A stretch of 64,000 bases of DNA from Eurosta solidaginis (taxonomy: Eukaryota; Arthropoda; Insecta; Diptera; Tephritidae): contig NC_090321.1 in NCBI RefSeq assembly GCF_040869045.1, forward strand, positions 93,168,603-93,232,602, read 5' to 3'. Made by a program: the position numbers and the translations under genes. A model generated the notes under the pieces. It saw only the letters and a program-made list of their open reading frames with translations, did no database searches and was not told the origin of the DNA. Each line of letters begins with the position of its first letter. Position 1 is the stretch's first letter. This document shows positions 24,290 through 34,800 of the stretch, in pieces.

Positions 24290-24308
24290 AACGGCTACGA
24301 AGGACCAT
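24290..24308 (-). promoter_or_regulatory. Primer-binding site of element I, tRNA-Tyr type
   Basis: The minus strand directly after the LTR reads TGGTCCTTCGTAGCCG. This is complementary to the 3' end of eukaryotic tRNA-Tyr (ending CGGCTCGAAGGACCA) with one extra T. A tRNA bound here primes minus-strand cDNA synthesis. Element II uses the same tRNA. Confidence 0.8.
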
Positions 24309-24747
24309 GAACACAATTGGCGGGAATGAAACCAATTGTGTTTTGCGGAAAGGAAATAAAAACAAGATAATTAGTGTTTATACATAGAAATATGTATAAT
24401 AAAATGAATGTATATAAATAAAATATGTCTTTATTTCGTCAATATTAATTTAGTATCACAATAGGAATTTAGGAAATAGGAACTTACGTTTTATTATGTT
24501 TGAAATATCCAAAGATGAGAACTCGGCAAACGCAGAAAAAGCTGGTGACTTGTTGGCAGGCAAACTAAATCAGAGCCGACGGCAACTTCCAAATCGCCAC
24601 CGAACCCCGAATTCTCTCTCTTAACGAAAGAAAATGCTGGATCAAGAGGACAATTGGAAGTAAGCCGTTGCTTGCTGACAAACGAAAAAATAGTTAAGTC
24701 GAGGGCGGCTACCCGGTAGGAAATTAATTAGGCCACTGGCCTAAACA
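24309..24747 (-). repeat. 5' LTR of element I
   Basis: It is bounded on the plus strand by TGAACACAATTGG and GGCCTAAACA, so the minus strand runs TG...CA, as expected. Its left end abuts the primer site. A short inverted repeat around AACACAATTGG and CCAATTGTGTT lies at the left end. The right flank is satellite A, starting mid-monomer. Confidence 0.9.
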
Positions 24748-25904
24748 CTCATTAACACCTTTCATTTGATACCCATATCGTACAAACGCTTTCTAGAGTC
24801 ATCCCTGGTCCACCTTTATGGCGATATCTCGAAAAGGCGTCCACCTATAGAACTAAGGCCCACTTCCTTTTAAAATACTCATTAACACCATTCATTTGAT
24901 ACCCACATCGTACAAACGCATTCTAGGGTCATCCCTGGTCCACCTTTACGGCGATATCTCGAAAAGGCGTCCACCTATAGAACTAAGGCCCACTCCCTTT
25001 TAAAATACTTATTAGCACATTTCATTTGATACCCATAACGTACAAATAAATTCTAGAGTCACCCCTGGTCCACCTTTATTACGATATCTCGAAAAGGCGT
25101 CCACCTATAAAATTAAGGCCCACTCCCTTTTAAAATACTCATTAAAACCTTTCATTTGATACCCATATCGTACAAACGCATTCTAGAGGTATCCCTGGTC
25201 CACCTTTATGGCGATATCTCGAAAAGGCGTCCACCTATAGAACTAAGGCCCACTCCCTTTTAAAATACTTAACACCTTTTATTTGATACCCATAACGTAC
25301 AAATAATTCTAGAGTCACCTATGGTCCACCTTTATGACGGTATCTCGAAAAGGCGTCCACCTATAGAAATAAGGCCCACTCCCTTTTAAAATACTCATTA
25401 ACACCTTTCATTTGATACCCATATCGTGCAAACGCATTCAAGAGTCATCCTTGGTCCACCTTTATGGCGATATCTCGAAAAGGCGTCCACCTATAGAACT
25501 AAGGCCCACTCCCTTTTAAAATACTTAACACCTTTTATTTGATACCCATAACGTACAAATAAATTCTAGAGTCACCCCTGGTCCACCTTTATGACGGTAT
25601 CTCGAAAAGGCGTCCACCTATAGAAATAAGGCCCACTCCCTTTTAAAATACTCATTAACACCTTTCATTTGATACCCATATCGTGCAAACGCATTCAAGA
25701 GTCATCCTTGGTCCACCTTTATGGCGATATCTCGAAAAGGCGTCCACCTATAGAACTAAGGCCCACTCCCTTTTAAAATACTCATTAACACCTTTCATTT
25801 GATACCCATATCGTACAAACGCATTCTAGAGTCATCCCTGGTCCACCTTTACGGCGATATGTCCACTTATAGAACTAAGGGAAACTCCCTTTTAAAATAC
25901 TTAT
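24748..25904. repeat. Satellite A array 2 (about 9 monomers)
   Basis: 130-bp monomers as in the first array. It includes an internal two-monomer duplication: a stretch with TACTTAACACCTTTTATTTG recurs at about 25265 and 25523. The last monomers are shortened and end with CTTAT, which forms the left target duplication of element II. Confidence 0.95.
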
Positions 25905-26827
25905 TGTTTAGGGGGTGGCAGTATAAATTTACCTTACCTCTTTTGGTATACGGCGGTGGATGCTGCTGATAGACACGGCTGCTGCTGTGATGGCGATGAG
26001 GTAGTGGTGATGGTTGATTTTGGCGCTTTGATGTTGGTGATGTGGGTGGTTATACCAGGCGGCGGTGGAGAATGGAGGTGCTGGTGGCGGAAGAATTGCA
26101 ATGCGCGGATTACAGCAGGTTGTTTCACAATGGTGGACCGATTTTCAGGGTTATTCACACAACTCTTGAACTCACCAGGCGTACTCTCAACTTAAACCGA
26201 TTTCGTTGAAATTTGTGGAAAAAAAACCTTTATACAACTCAATATATTTCGAGTAAATTTTCAATTTATTTTGGTCAAATTTTAATTGGTGCAAATGGCA
26301 CACACGAGGGGGTATAATGATAATAATTTAATAGATTGTAAACGAATCTCTTTTCGACTTCAAAGGGTTTTACAGTTTTATTTCATAAAAAATTCACTAT
26401 GAGAAAAACAAAGGAATCACAACCGGGATGGTTAAAAGATGTCGTAATTCGACATAATAATAACAGAAATGTCAAAACCCATCATACGTGTATATGTATG
26501 TACACACCAACCCGATCTGTCAACTCACGGATGGGGTTGCCAGAGCGGCGAAATGTGGACTGTTATACTATAATAGATATAAATATAGATTAAATTCATG
26601 GTCTTAAATATAATAGCTATACATCAAATAGTAATGTATAAAAAGGTTCAATGTACATATTTATATATATGTAACTTAGTTACAGTGGTTATAAATAAGG
26701 TACATGTTCAAAATCAATATAAAAAATTCAGGTAAAATTCAAGTCTTTTTCTTTTCGTATAAATTAGCTATTAAACTATAATGTTGACTGAAGTTGGCTG
26801 CGGATGACTGCAATAGTCGCTCAGCTA
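25905..26827 (-). repeat. 3' LTR of element II
   Basis: It starts on the plus strand with TGTTTAGGGGGTG and ends with GCTCAGCTA, matching GCTCGGCCA of the other LTR. It contains a GC-rich part around 25950-26100 with GGCGGCGG and GTGGTG motifs, then AT-rich DNA. Confidence 0.92.
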
Positions 26828-27034
26828 TCGTCCCCGCCCTAGACACGTTCAGCGTCTCCTGTAGTTCCTTAAGAGTCCGCAACGCATCTCGCACGAGGAT
26901 TTCGGATACTTTTCCTCTAGCGTTGGCGGTCTGCGATGCTAGGTGACGACGACTGATGTTAACGATCCATAGCGAACAGTAATTACAGTTGTAAAAGTAT
27001 TTTAGTGGAGAGAAATACTGATACAGGGGGTTTC
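26738..27034 (-). other. Open frame crossing the internal/3' LTR boundary of element II
   Basis: The minus strand is open for about 95 codons between stops near 27035 and 26738, with no ATG at its start. The middle, including VSEILVRDALRTLKELQETL, is charged with regular leucines and could form an amphipathic helix. The final part is encoded by the LTR itself. In the 5' LTR copy a short deletion puts a stop earlier. It may be chance, or the last exon of a spliced accessory protein. I do not recognise the family. Confidence 0.3.
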
Positions 27035-27112
27035 AGCTGGCATTATGTTGCGAAATACGACATGTTAGTGACGGTGATGTGGTAAGAGTGGGTTGAGGTG
27101 GTTCGAGAGTAG

Positions 27113-27475
27113 CTACGAATTCTCCGGGTTTGCCCGAGATGGTGGGCTTTCAGTCTGAGGGAGGAAACAGAGCTTAACAAGTGGTCGTGTGAGGGTGCCG
27201 GTTTGCGTACGAACGTCAACAAAACGTATATGGCCGTCAGGTCCTGGATGTATTTTTTCAATACGTCCAAGGCGCCATTCAGTCGGGGGAAGTGAGTCGC
27301 CGTGAATGCAGACACACTCACCGACCTTGGGTTCGGGTTGTGGATTTTTCCACTTCTGCCTTTTATTTAGGTAGTCTTCCTTCCACCTTTTGCTGAACTG
27401 ATGATGTAAGCTTTTTACCCTGTCCCATCGGTTTATAAGAGATAAATCTGCGTGATCCACTTCAGGGATAGCGAG
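27113..27475 (-). pseudogene. Element II pol: integrase C-terminal DUF5641-type domain
   Basis: The frame carries NRWDRVKSLHHQFSKRW, GDSLPPTEWRLGRIEKIHPG and TRPLVKLCFLPQ, the conserved tail of BEL integrase. It ends in a normal stop at 27113. It is displaced by a frameshift near 27470 from the core frame. Confidence 0.9.
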
Positions 27476-28620
27476 GAGGTGCCACCTCTGAGAAAGTGGC
27501 CGGGGGTCAGCGCGGTAAACTCGGTGGGATCTTGGGATAAAGGTGAGATAGGACGAGAGTTCAACACGGCTTCTATTCTTACCAAGAGGGTGGTAAATTC
27601 TTCAAATGTGAACTTGTGGGCTCCTGCAGTCCTTTTGAAGTGCAGTTTGAAACTCTTCACTGCAGACTCCCACAAGCCGCCCATGTGGGGAGCTCTGGGC
27701 GGAATGAATTTCCAATTGATGCCCTGGGGAGAGTATTTTGCGATTACTTCTTGAGAGGCAGTTTTCATGAAGTCGACGAACACCTTTTCTGTCGCTCTTT
27801 TATCTCCAATAAAGGTATTGCCGTTATCACTCATCATTGTGGCAGGATATCCACGACGTCCGACGAAGCGAGCAAATGCTGCGAGAAAGGCATTGGTTGT
27901 TAGGTCCGAGCACAGCTCAAGGTGGACAGCTTTTGTCACTAAACAGACAAAAACGGCCACGTAGCCTTTCAGTAAGGTGTGAGACCTTAGCAAGGAGGCT
28001 TTTATTTGAAAAGGTCCCACAAAGTCGACACCGGTAGTGGTGAAAGGCGGAGCGTATGTGCATCGTTCCGGGGGCAAGGCCGCCATGATTTGCTATCGCA
28101 TTTGCTGCTTGTGGAGGGTACACATTTTGCACTGATGGATGCATCTCCTGATGAGGGGTTTGAGTCGTGGAATATAGAGATCCTGTCTGAGGCATTGCTG
28201 CATTAGACGTATTTCGGCGTGGAGAAGTTCGTGGAGGTACTGTATATAGAGGAAAACGAATCTAGATTTCTCCGATATAATAACGGGGTGTTTTTCATTG
28301 TAAGTCAACGTCGAATGAACTAGTCTACCGTGAACCCTGAGGAGCCCGTTCTCATCGAGGTATGGGTTGAGGGATAGTAGAGAGCTTCTTTTATCAATGA
28401 GTTTTGCATTTTCCAAGCATGCTCTTTCGCGAGGAAAATATCGGGTTTGCTTTAACGTCACAAGTTTATTTTTCGTTTTGCGGAGATCTTCATGAGACAG
28501 AGAGGGAGTGTAAGCGGGTTTAATGCCTCGAATTCGGTCCTTGAAATTATTAATGAACTTAAAGGTATATGCCATGACCCTGAGGGCGCGAGGAAAATCG
28601 ACCCAATACATCGGGGTCAT
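27433..28620 (-). pseudogene. Element II pol: integrase zinc domain and catalytic core
   Basis: A single frame from 28620 to 27433 broken by TAG at 28093-28095. The first part has RALRVMAYTFKFI, YLHELLHAEIRL and CIHQCKMCTLHKQ, which form the zinc-binding region. The core follows with TGVDFVGPF, TKAVHLEL, SDNGNTF and APHMGGLWESAVKSF, so all three catalytic acids (D, D, E) are present. The C-terminus is frameshifted. It would catalyse insertion of the cDNA. Confidence 0.92.
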
Positions 28621-28860
28621 CTTCAGCTGAGTGTAGTGCTTCGACTCGGCGCATTTCAGGCGGGTTGATGCTGCGGGTAGATGGTTTTGGCCAGGCTTCG
28701 GGGGGCTGGGTCAGCCACGCAGGGCCATTCCACCACAGTGAAGAACTTGCCAAGTCCATGGGTTTGCATCCTCTTGTGCCCATATCTGCTGGATTGTCGC
28801 GACTGCCTACATGCTTCCAGGAGGCGCTTCCGACGAGATCCATAATTTCAGATGTTCGAT
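28559..28860 (-). pseudogene. Element II pol: end of RNase H
   Basis: A shifted frame contains SRDNPADMGTRG and SSLWWNGPAWL, the conserved end of the BEL RNase H/linker region. It follows the RNase H start after a frameshift near 28870 and overlaps the integrase frame. Confidence 0.85.
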
Positions 28861-29870
28861 TGGATACACAATTTCCGAGTCAGACCACATGTAAAGATTT
28901 TTAAGAGAGAGCTCGAGATGGGATTGTACGAGGGCGATTAGTCGGGCAAGGAGTAGAGCTGCACATAGTTCTAGTCTTGGAAGACTGGTAGTGCGAAGAG
29001 GGGCAACCTTGCCTTTAGCGACCAGAAGGTGGGACGACGTGGTGGCACCGTGGGTTGTTCGCAGATATATAGTGGCGCAATATGCCTTTTCTGACGCATC
29101 GCAGAAGCCATGCAGTTCAACCTGCTGGTTCGGGATGTAGTCAACCCATAGAGGTATCTTTATGTTTGAGATGTTGGGTAAATTTTTTGCGAACTGCGTC
29201 CATTTTATGAAGCGGAGGGGCTTCACTGGTTCGTCCCAGCCAGTTCCGTCTATCCATAGCTCTTGGAGTAAAATCTTGGCCTGAATCATAATCGTCGTAA
29301 GCCACCCTGCGGGGTCAAAAAGTTTTGCGACCGAGGAGAGAATTTGTCGTTCTGTACTAGCGGACGAGAGGGGTATTGAGTCCACTGTATACGAAAACGT
29401 GTCGGTCAGGGCGTTCCACTGTATGCCGAGAGTTTTGGTGTTGCTTGCTTTCTCGATTTCCAAAAGATTGGTATCTAGCAAGTCCTCTTCTTTGATATTT
29501 TTTATAATACTGGGGTGATTGGCCGTTATTTTCCGTAATGGAAATCCTGCTGACGCTAACACTTGGATGACTTGGGAGAGAGATGTTTCAGCAGAGAGAA
29601 TTTCATGGCTGCCAGAGAGAATGTCATCTACATATGTTTCTTTCGTCAAAACAGGAACGGCTTTGGGGAAAGTTTCGTCTACATCTTTGGCCAGTTGGTC
29701 ACCAAATGTGACTGTTTTCAGACGATAGTATTTTATGGGGTCGCTCGGAGATGAGCGAAAGACGATCCTCTGATGGTCTCTGTCGTCTTCGTGCATTATA
29801 ATTTGACGATACATTTTTTCTACGTATCCGTTGAAAACAAACTGGTATGTCCGCCACTGTCAGAAGCATC
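28807..29870 (-). pseudogene. Element II pol: reverse transcriptase palm and RNase H
   Basis: The frame contains [32 protein letters not shown], the catalytic YVDDILSGS box, [17 protein letters not shown], then the RNase H start [34 protein letters not shown] and MWSDSEIV. Compared with element I, which has CAPYLAIRTL after TVTFG, a block of about 14 residues is missing here without a change of frame. The missing block lies between two core RT motifs, so the enzyme would be inactive. A frameshift near 29870 separates it from the upstream RT part. Confidence 0.9.
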
Positions 29871-30484
29871 AGATCGGGTTGGAGGGTAGGGCCGGTATAA
29901 AGAACGTCGTTGAGCCTATGTCCAGATGCCGACTTCTTTGAGGCGTTAAACACGACCCGCACCTTTGATGTCTTTTTCTCGGGTTTGACAACTGCGTGAT
30001 GAGGAAGATAAAATGAGAGACATTTTCCTCCGTCAAATTTTTCATAGGAGCCGGTTTCCTCCATATGATCGAGGGTGAGGTATTCTTCTAGGACACTATC
30101 ATATTGAGTCTTTAAATCCCCTTTCTTCTGCAGGCTCTTCTCCATTCCAAGAAACTGGCTTAGAGCTGAAGACCGAGAGTGGGATAACGAGATTGACTCT
30201 GGGAAGCTGGGTCTAAACGGCAGCCTTACGATATAACGACCGTTATCATCGCGTGAGGTTGTGGCTGCGTAGAAATTTTCGCAAAACTCGTCTTCTTGGG
30301 TTATTTGGGGTTTGGTGGGAACTTCCTCCAATTCCCAGAATTTTCGCCATAGAGAGTTAATATCTTCGTTCGTCATTTCTGACACTTGCATGCAGAAAGC
30401 GTGACCATCACAGGGGCTTTACCGCTAAAAATCCATCCAAAAATGGTTTTCTGCGCTAGAAGATGGGGGGAAAGTTTCTCAACG
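29699..30484 (-). pseudogene. Element II pol: protease end and reverse transcriptase N-terminus
   Basis: At 30480-30425 the minus strand gives EKLSPHLLAQKTIFGWIFSG, the end of the DUF1758 domain. A small shift near 30400 leads to the frame 30391-29699 with FWELEEVPTK, RYIVRLPFR, FYLPHHAVVKPE and KVRVVFNAS, the first RT motifs. Everything upstream of the protease end is replaced by the tRNA-like primer segment and the LTR. Confidence 0.88.
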
Positions 30485-30521
30485 CCATAGGTCGCTGGTT
30501 CATATCCGCCTCGAAGGACCA
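30485..30521 (+). promoter_or_regulatory. Extended tRNA-Tyr-derived primer segment of element II
   Basis: The plus strand reads CCATAGGTCGCTGGTTC, a few altered bases, then CCTCGAAGGACCA. From established tRNA-Tyr sequences this corresponds to the 3' half of tRNA-Tyr with its CCA end, over about 34-37 nt with few mismatches, where a usual primer site covers only 18. One base separates it from the LTR end at 30523. It abuts protease coding sequence, with a TATGG that can belong to either side. Confidence 0.8.
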
Positions 30522-30522
30522 C

Positions 30523-31442
30523 TGTTTAGGGGGTGACAGTATAAATTTACCTTACTTCTTTTGGTATACGGCGGTGGTTGCTGCTGATGGACACGGCTGC
30601 TGCTGTGACGGCGATGAGGTAGTGGTGATGGTTGATTATGGCGCTTTGATGTTGGTGATGTGGGTGGTTATACCTGGCGGCGGTGGAGAATGGAGGTGCT
30701 GGTGGCGGAAGAATTGCAATGCGCGGATTACAGCGGGTTGTTCCACAATGGTGGACCGATTTTCAGGGTTATTCACACAACTCTTGAACTCACCAGGCGT
30801 ACTCTCAACTTAAACCGATTTCGTTGAAATTTGTGGAAAAAAAACCTTTATACAATACAATATATTTCGAGTAAATTTTCAATTTATTTTGGTCAAATTT
30901 TAATTAGTGCAAATCGCACACACGAGGGGGTATAATGATAATAATTTAATAGATTGTAGAAAACGAATCTCTTTTCGACTTCAAAGGGTTTTACAGTTTT
31001 ATTTCATAAAAAATTCACTATGAGAAAAACAAAGGAATCACAACCGGGATGGTTAAAAGATGTCGCAATTCGACATAATAATAACAGAAATGTCAAAACA
31101 CATCATACGTGTATATGTATGTACACAAAACCCAATCTGTCAACTCACGGAAGGGGTTGCCAGAGCGGCGAAGTGTGGACTGTTATACTATAAGAGATAT
31201 AAATATAGATATAATTCATGGTCTTAAATATAATAGCTATACATCAAATAGTGATGTATAAAAAGGTACAATGTACATATTTATATATATGCAACTTAGT
31301 TACAGTGGTTATAAATAAGGTACATGTTCAAAATCAATATAAAAAATTCAGGTAAAATTCAAGTCTTTTTCTTATAAATTAGCTATTAAACTATAATGTT
31401 GACTGAAGTTGGCTGCGGATGACTGCAATAGTCGCTCGGCCA
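30523..31442 (-). repeat. 5' LTR of element II
   Basis: It is collinear with 25905-26827 with scattered differences, such as a missing TTCG near 31373 and an extra AA near 30959. It ends at GCTCGGCCA, followed by the target duplication CTTAT. Confidence 0.92.
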
Positions 31443-33415
31443 CTTATTTACACCTTTCATTTGATACCCATAACGTACAAATAAATTCTAGAGTCACCCC
31501 TGGTCCACCTTTATGAGGATATCTCGAAAAGGCGTCCACCTATAGAACTAAGGCCCACTCCCTTTTAGAATACTCATTAACACCTTTAATTTGATACCCA
31601 TATCGTACAAACGCATTCTAGAGTCATCCCCGGTCCACCTTTATGGCGATATCTCGAAAAGGCGTCCACCTATAGAACTAAGGCCCACTCCCTTTTAAAA
31701 TACTCTTTAACACCTTTCATATGATACCCATATCGTACAAACGCATTCTAGAGTCACCTATGGTCCACCTTTACAGCGATATCTCGAAAAGGCTTCCACC
31801 TATAGAACTAAGGCCCACTCCCTTTTAAAATACTTATTAACAACTTTCTTTTGATACCCATAACGTACAAATAAATTTTAGAGTCACCCCTGGTCCACCT
31901 TTTTTAGGATATCTCGAAAAGGCGTCCACCTATATAACTAAGGCCCACTCCCTTTTAGAATACTCATTAACACCTTTAATTTGATACCCATATCGCACAA
32001 ACGCATTCTAGAGTCATCCCTGGTCCACCTTTATGACGATATCTCGAAAAGGCGTCCACCTATAGAACTAAGGCCCAATACCTTTTAAAATACTCACTAA
32101 CACCTTTCATTTGATTCCCATATCGAACAAACACATTCTGGAGTCACCCCTGGTCCACCTTTATGGCGATATCTCGAAAAGACGCCCACCTATAGAACCA
32201 GGGTTCACTCTATTTTAAAATACTCATTACTACCTTTCATTTGATAGCCATATCGAACAAACACATTCTAGGGTCACCCCTGGGCCACCTTTATGGCGAT
32301 ATCCCGAAAAGGCATCCACCTATAGAACTAAGGCCCACTCCTTTTTAAAATACTTATTAACACCTTTCATTTGATACACATAACGTACAAATAAATTCTA
32401 GAGTCGCCCCTGGTCCACCTTAATGACGGTATCTCGAAAAGGCGTCCACCTATAGAACTAATGCCCACTCCCTTTTAAAATACTCATTAACACCTTTTAT
32501 TTGATACCCATATCGTACAAACGCATTCTAGAGTCGCCGTTGGTCCACCTTTATGGCGATATCTCGAAAAGGCGTCCACCTATAGAACCAGGGTTCACTC
32601 TCTTTTAAAATACTCATTACCACCTTTCATTTGATACCCATACCGAACAAACACATTCTAGGGTCACCCCTGGGCCACCTTTATGGCGATATCCCGAAAA
32701 GGTGTCCACGTATAGAACTAAGGCCCACTCCCTTTGAAAATACTTATTAACACTTTCATTTGATACGCATAACGTACAAATAAATTCTAGAGTCACCTCT
32801 GGTCCACCTTTATGACGGTATCTCGAAAAGGCTTCCACCTATAGAACTAAGGCCCACTCCCTTTTAAAATACTTATTAACACCTTTCATTTGATACACAT
32901 ATCGTACAAACGCATTCTAGAGTCACCCCTGGTCCACCTTTATGGCGATATCTCGAAAAGGCGTCCACCTATAGAACCAGGGTTCACTCTATTTTAAAAT
33001 ACTCATTACCACCTTTCGTTTGATACCCATATCGAACAAACACATTCTAGGGTCACCCCTGGGCCACCTTTATGGCGATATCCCGAAAAGGCGTCCACCT
33101 ATAGAACTAAGGCCCACTCCTTTTTAAAATACTTACTAACACCTTTCATTTGATTCCCATATCGTACAAACACATTCTGGAGTCACCCCTGGTCCACCTT
33201 TATGGCGATATCTCGAAAAGGCGTCCACCTATAGAACCAGGGTTCACTCCCTTTTAAAATACTCATTACCACCTTCCATTTGATACCCATATCGAACAAA
33301 CACATTCTTGGGTCACCCCTGGGCCACCTTTATGGTGATATCCCGAAATGGCGTCCACCTATAGAACTATGGCCCTCTCCCTTTTAAAATACTCTTTAAT
33401 GCCTTCCATTTGATA
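31443..33415. repeat. Satellite A array 3 (about 15 monomers)
   Basis: It continues the interrupted satellite. A monomer type with CGAACAAACACATTCTAGGG and CCTGGGCCACC alternates with the standard type. The last monomer has CTCTTTAATGCC and passes into spacer S at a junction that recurs twice more. Confidence 0.95.
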
Positions 33416-33917
33416 CCCATGTCATGCAAAGACATGACCCTTGGTTCATTTTCCTATGTTTTATTAAGTACAAAGATTCCCTAAAAGTAGTGTGATATTT
33501 ACTACATACTATTTACATACCTAAAATAAAAATGAACGAATATTGAATTTAAACAATAATCTAATTTATTTAAATATTGCCAGGCTTAATTTTAAAACCA
33601 TTTAGGAACATATAATTGCTAATGTCGATATTATAAGTGAATGCTTTATTTGCTCTCTTATCCTTTTTCCAATAGTAGCTGTGTTTTTTTTTACATCTTT
33701 AGACGTTTACGCTTAAACTTTATATGGACTGCTAAGCGTCAAACTTTAAATACTTCTCTGAATTTGCTGCGCATAAAATTAGTACTACTAACTTCCAATA
33801 CGCATTATACTCAGATGTAACTGAAATATGTTTCTATGTTTCACCTCTACACTAATTCTATGTATTACCTCTACAAATGGTCTGTGTCCACTATTCATCG
33901 CAACCGATTCAGCTATA

Positions 33918-34431
33918 CAAAGCATTAGGAGACTATCCGTTTTCTTGAAGGAGGTAAATTATGGCTCCTTTGTTTGAATCATGATGATATAGAAGTTCTG
34001 TTGCGGCCTGTTACGTAAAGTATTTCCCTTTAAAAATTTTAAAATTTAACAAATTTTATAATTAATTAATATAATATAATATAATTACTAGTATTTTCAT
34101 TATATTTTTTTGTCTTTCACTACCTCTGTATAATTCTTTCGTAGTAAGCACACTTGTAAATTGGAATTTGTTTAATTCTTCAACTTCTCTAAATATTTTT
34201 TCTTCATTACATAGATTTTGTGTTGCACCCCACAATGTACAACATAGATTTATAGTTATTTAAGGAAATGGTGTTATCTCTGTCCTGTTATTTGGACACT
34301 AAACACCATTAACTGTTATCTTTTGCTAATTTTATATATGTAAGTATACTTCTGTTTTATGAATTGTATAAATTTAAGATTGCACAGGATAATAATGAAT
34401 AAAATGAATGAATATGAAATGAATGAATGAA
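33918..34431 (+). mobile_element. Copy-specific insert with TGAA-rich tail in spacer S copy 1
   Basis: Spacer copy 2 reads AGCTATATGTTATAC across this site, while copy 1 has 514 bp between AGCTATA and TGTTATA. The right end is rich in GAATGAAT repeats after AATAATGAATAAAATG. A simple-repeat tail fits a 5'-truncated non-LTR retrotransposon in plus orientation. No protein homology was found and no clear duplication flanks it, so a deletion in copy 2 remains possible. Confidence 0.45.
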
Positions 34432-34682
34432 TGTTATACACTATGGCCACCAGAGGTTTGTGGCTGCGCTTGTCGGTGCAACATGTTTTTCTCATGAGGA
34501 TAAGCGTGTTTTTTACTCGGCAACGTAAAGGTATTCGCGTGTAAAAAAAAAAAAAACACGGCAATTGACATGCGCACGGTTAGTCACGGTTTTTTGACAA
34601 TTGCATAAACGCGGCTTCTTGGTTTCAATGTTGTACTTGGAATACGTTTTAACAACCTTCTCAAAGATAAATGAAATCAAAA

Positions 34683-34800
34683 TTCAACGTTTTGCAGCTT
34701 TTCCTTGAATCCATTCAAAGCATCATCTGCCAATTTTGTAGCTTCTCCCAGGTCCTGATTTTTCAACTGCAATTCTAATTGCAAATATTTCATTAAAAAG
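34683..34800 (-). pseudogene. Exon-like coding segment in spacer S
   Basis: The minus strand has acceptor-like TTTGCAATTAG and AATTGCAG sequences followed by an open stretch with NQDLGEATKLADDALNGFK and ending in TGA. Composition and codon pattern look like a real protein end, rich in Lys, Asp, Glu, Leu and Ala. The same piece occurs at 46970-47080 and, shortened, at 46789-46858. I do not recognise the protein. It may be the last exon of a captured host gene, or chance. Confidence 0.3.

Larger units (their letters stand above)
15494..24747 (-). mobile_element. Element I: BEL/Pao LTR retrotransposon with gag, broken pol and ORF3
   Basis: Read on the minus strand the order is 5' LTR, tRNA-Tyr primer site, leader with nested MITEs, gag, protease-RT-RNase H-integrase, ORF3, polypurine tract, 3' LTR. 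The domain order with DUF1759-type gag, a YVDD reverse transcriptase and the DUF5641-type integrase tail is that of BEL/Pao. Satellite A flanks it on both sides, so it inserted in the array. The outer end of the 3' LTR is truncated and no target duplication can be seen. pol carries several frameshifts and the element cannot be autonomous. Confidence 0.93.
25905..31442 (-). mobile_element. Element II: BEL/Pao retrotransposon lacking gag, inserted in satellite A
   Basis: Two LTRs of about 920 bp bound a 3.7-kb interior. CTTAT flanks the element at 25900-25904 and 31443-31447 and interrupts a satellite A monomer, so this copy inserted by integrase. The interior holds the last part of the protease domain, RT, RNase H and integrase but neither gag nor the catalytic half of the protease. 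The primer site joins protease coding sequence directly, so the deletion probably happened during reverse transcription before insertion. Frameshifts and a stop in pol came before or after. Confidence 0.93.

Noticed and set aside
15494..24747. Target-site duplication around element I
   Set aside because: The outer end of the left LTR is missing and the two satellite flanks do not share a tetramer or pentamer at the borders.
30463..30813. Plus-strand frame conserved in both LTRs of element II (also 25956-26195)
   Set aside because: The two copies are identical by descent as LTRs, so similarity is no sign of selection. The Gly/Val/Trp-rich composition follows from GTG and GGC repeats.
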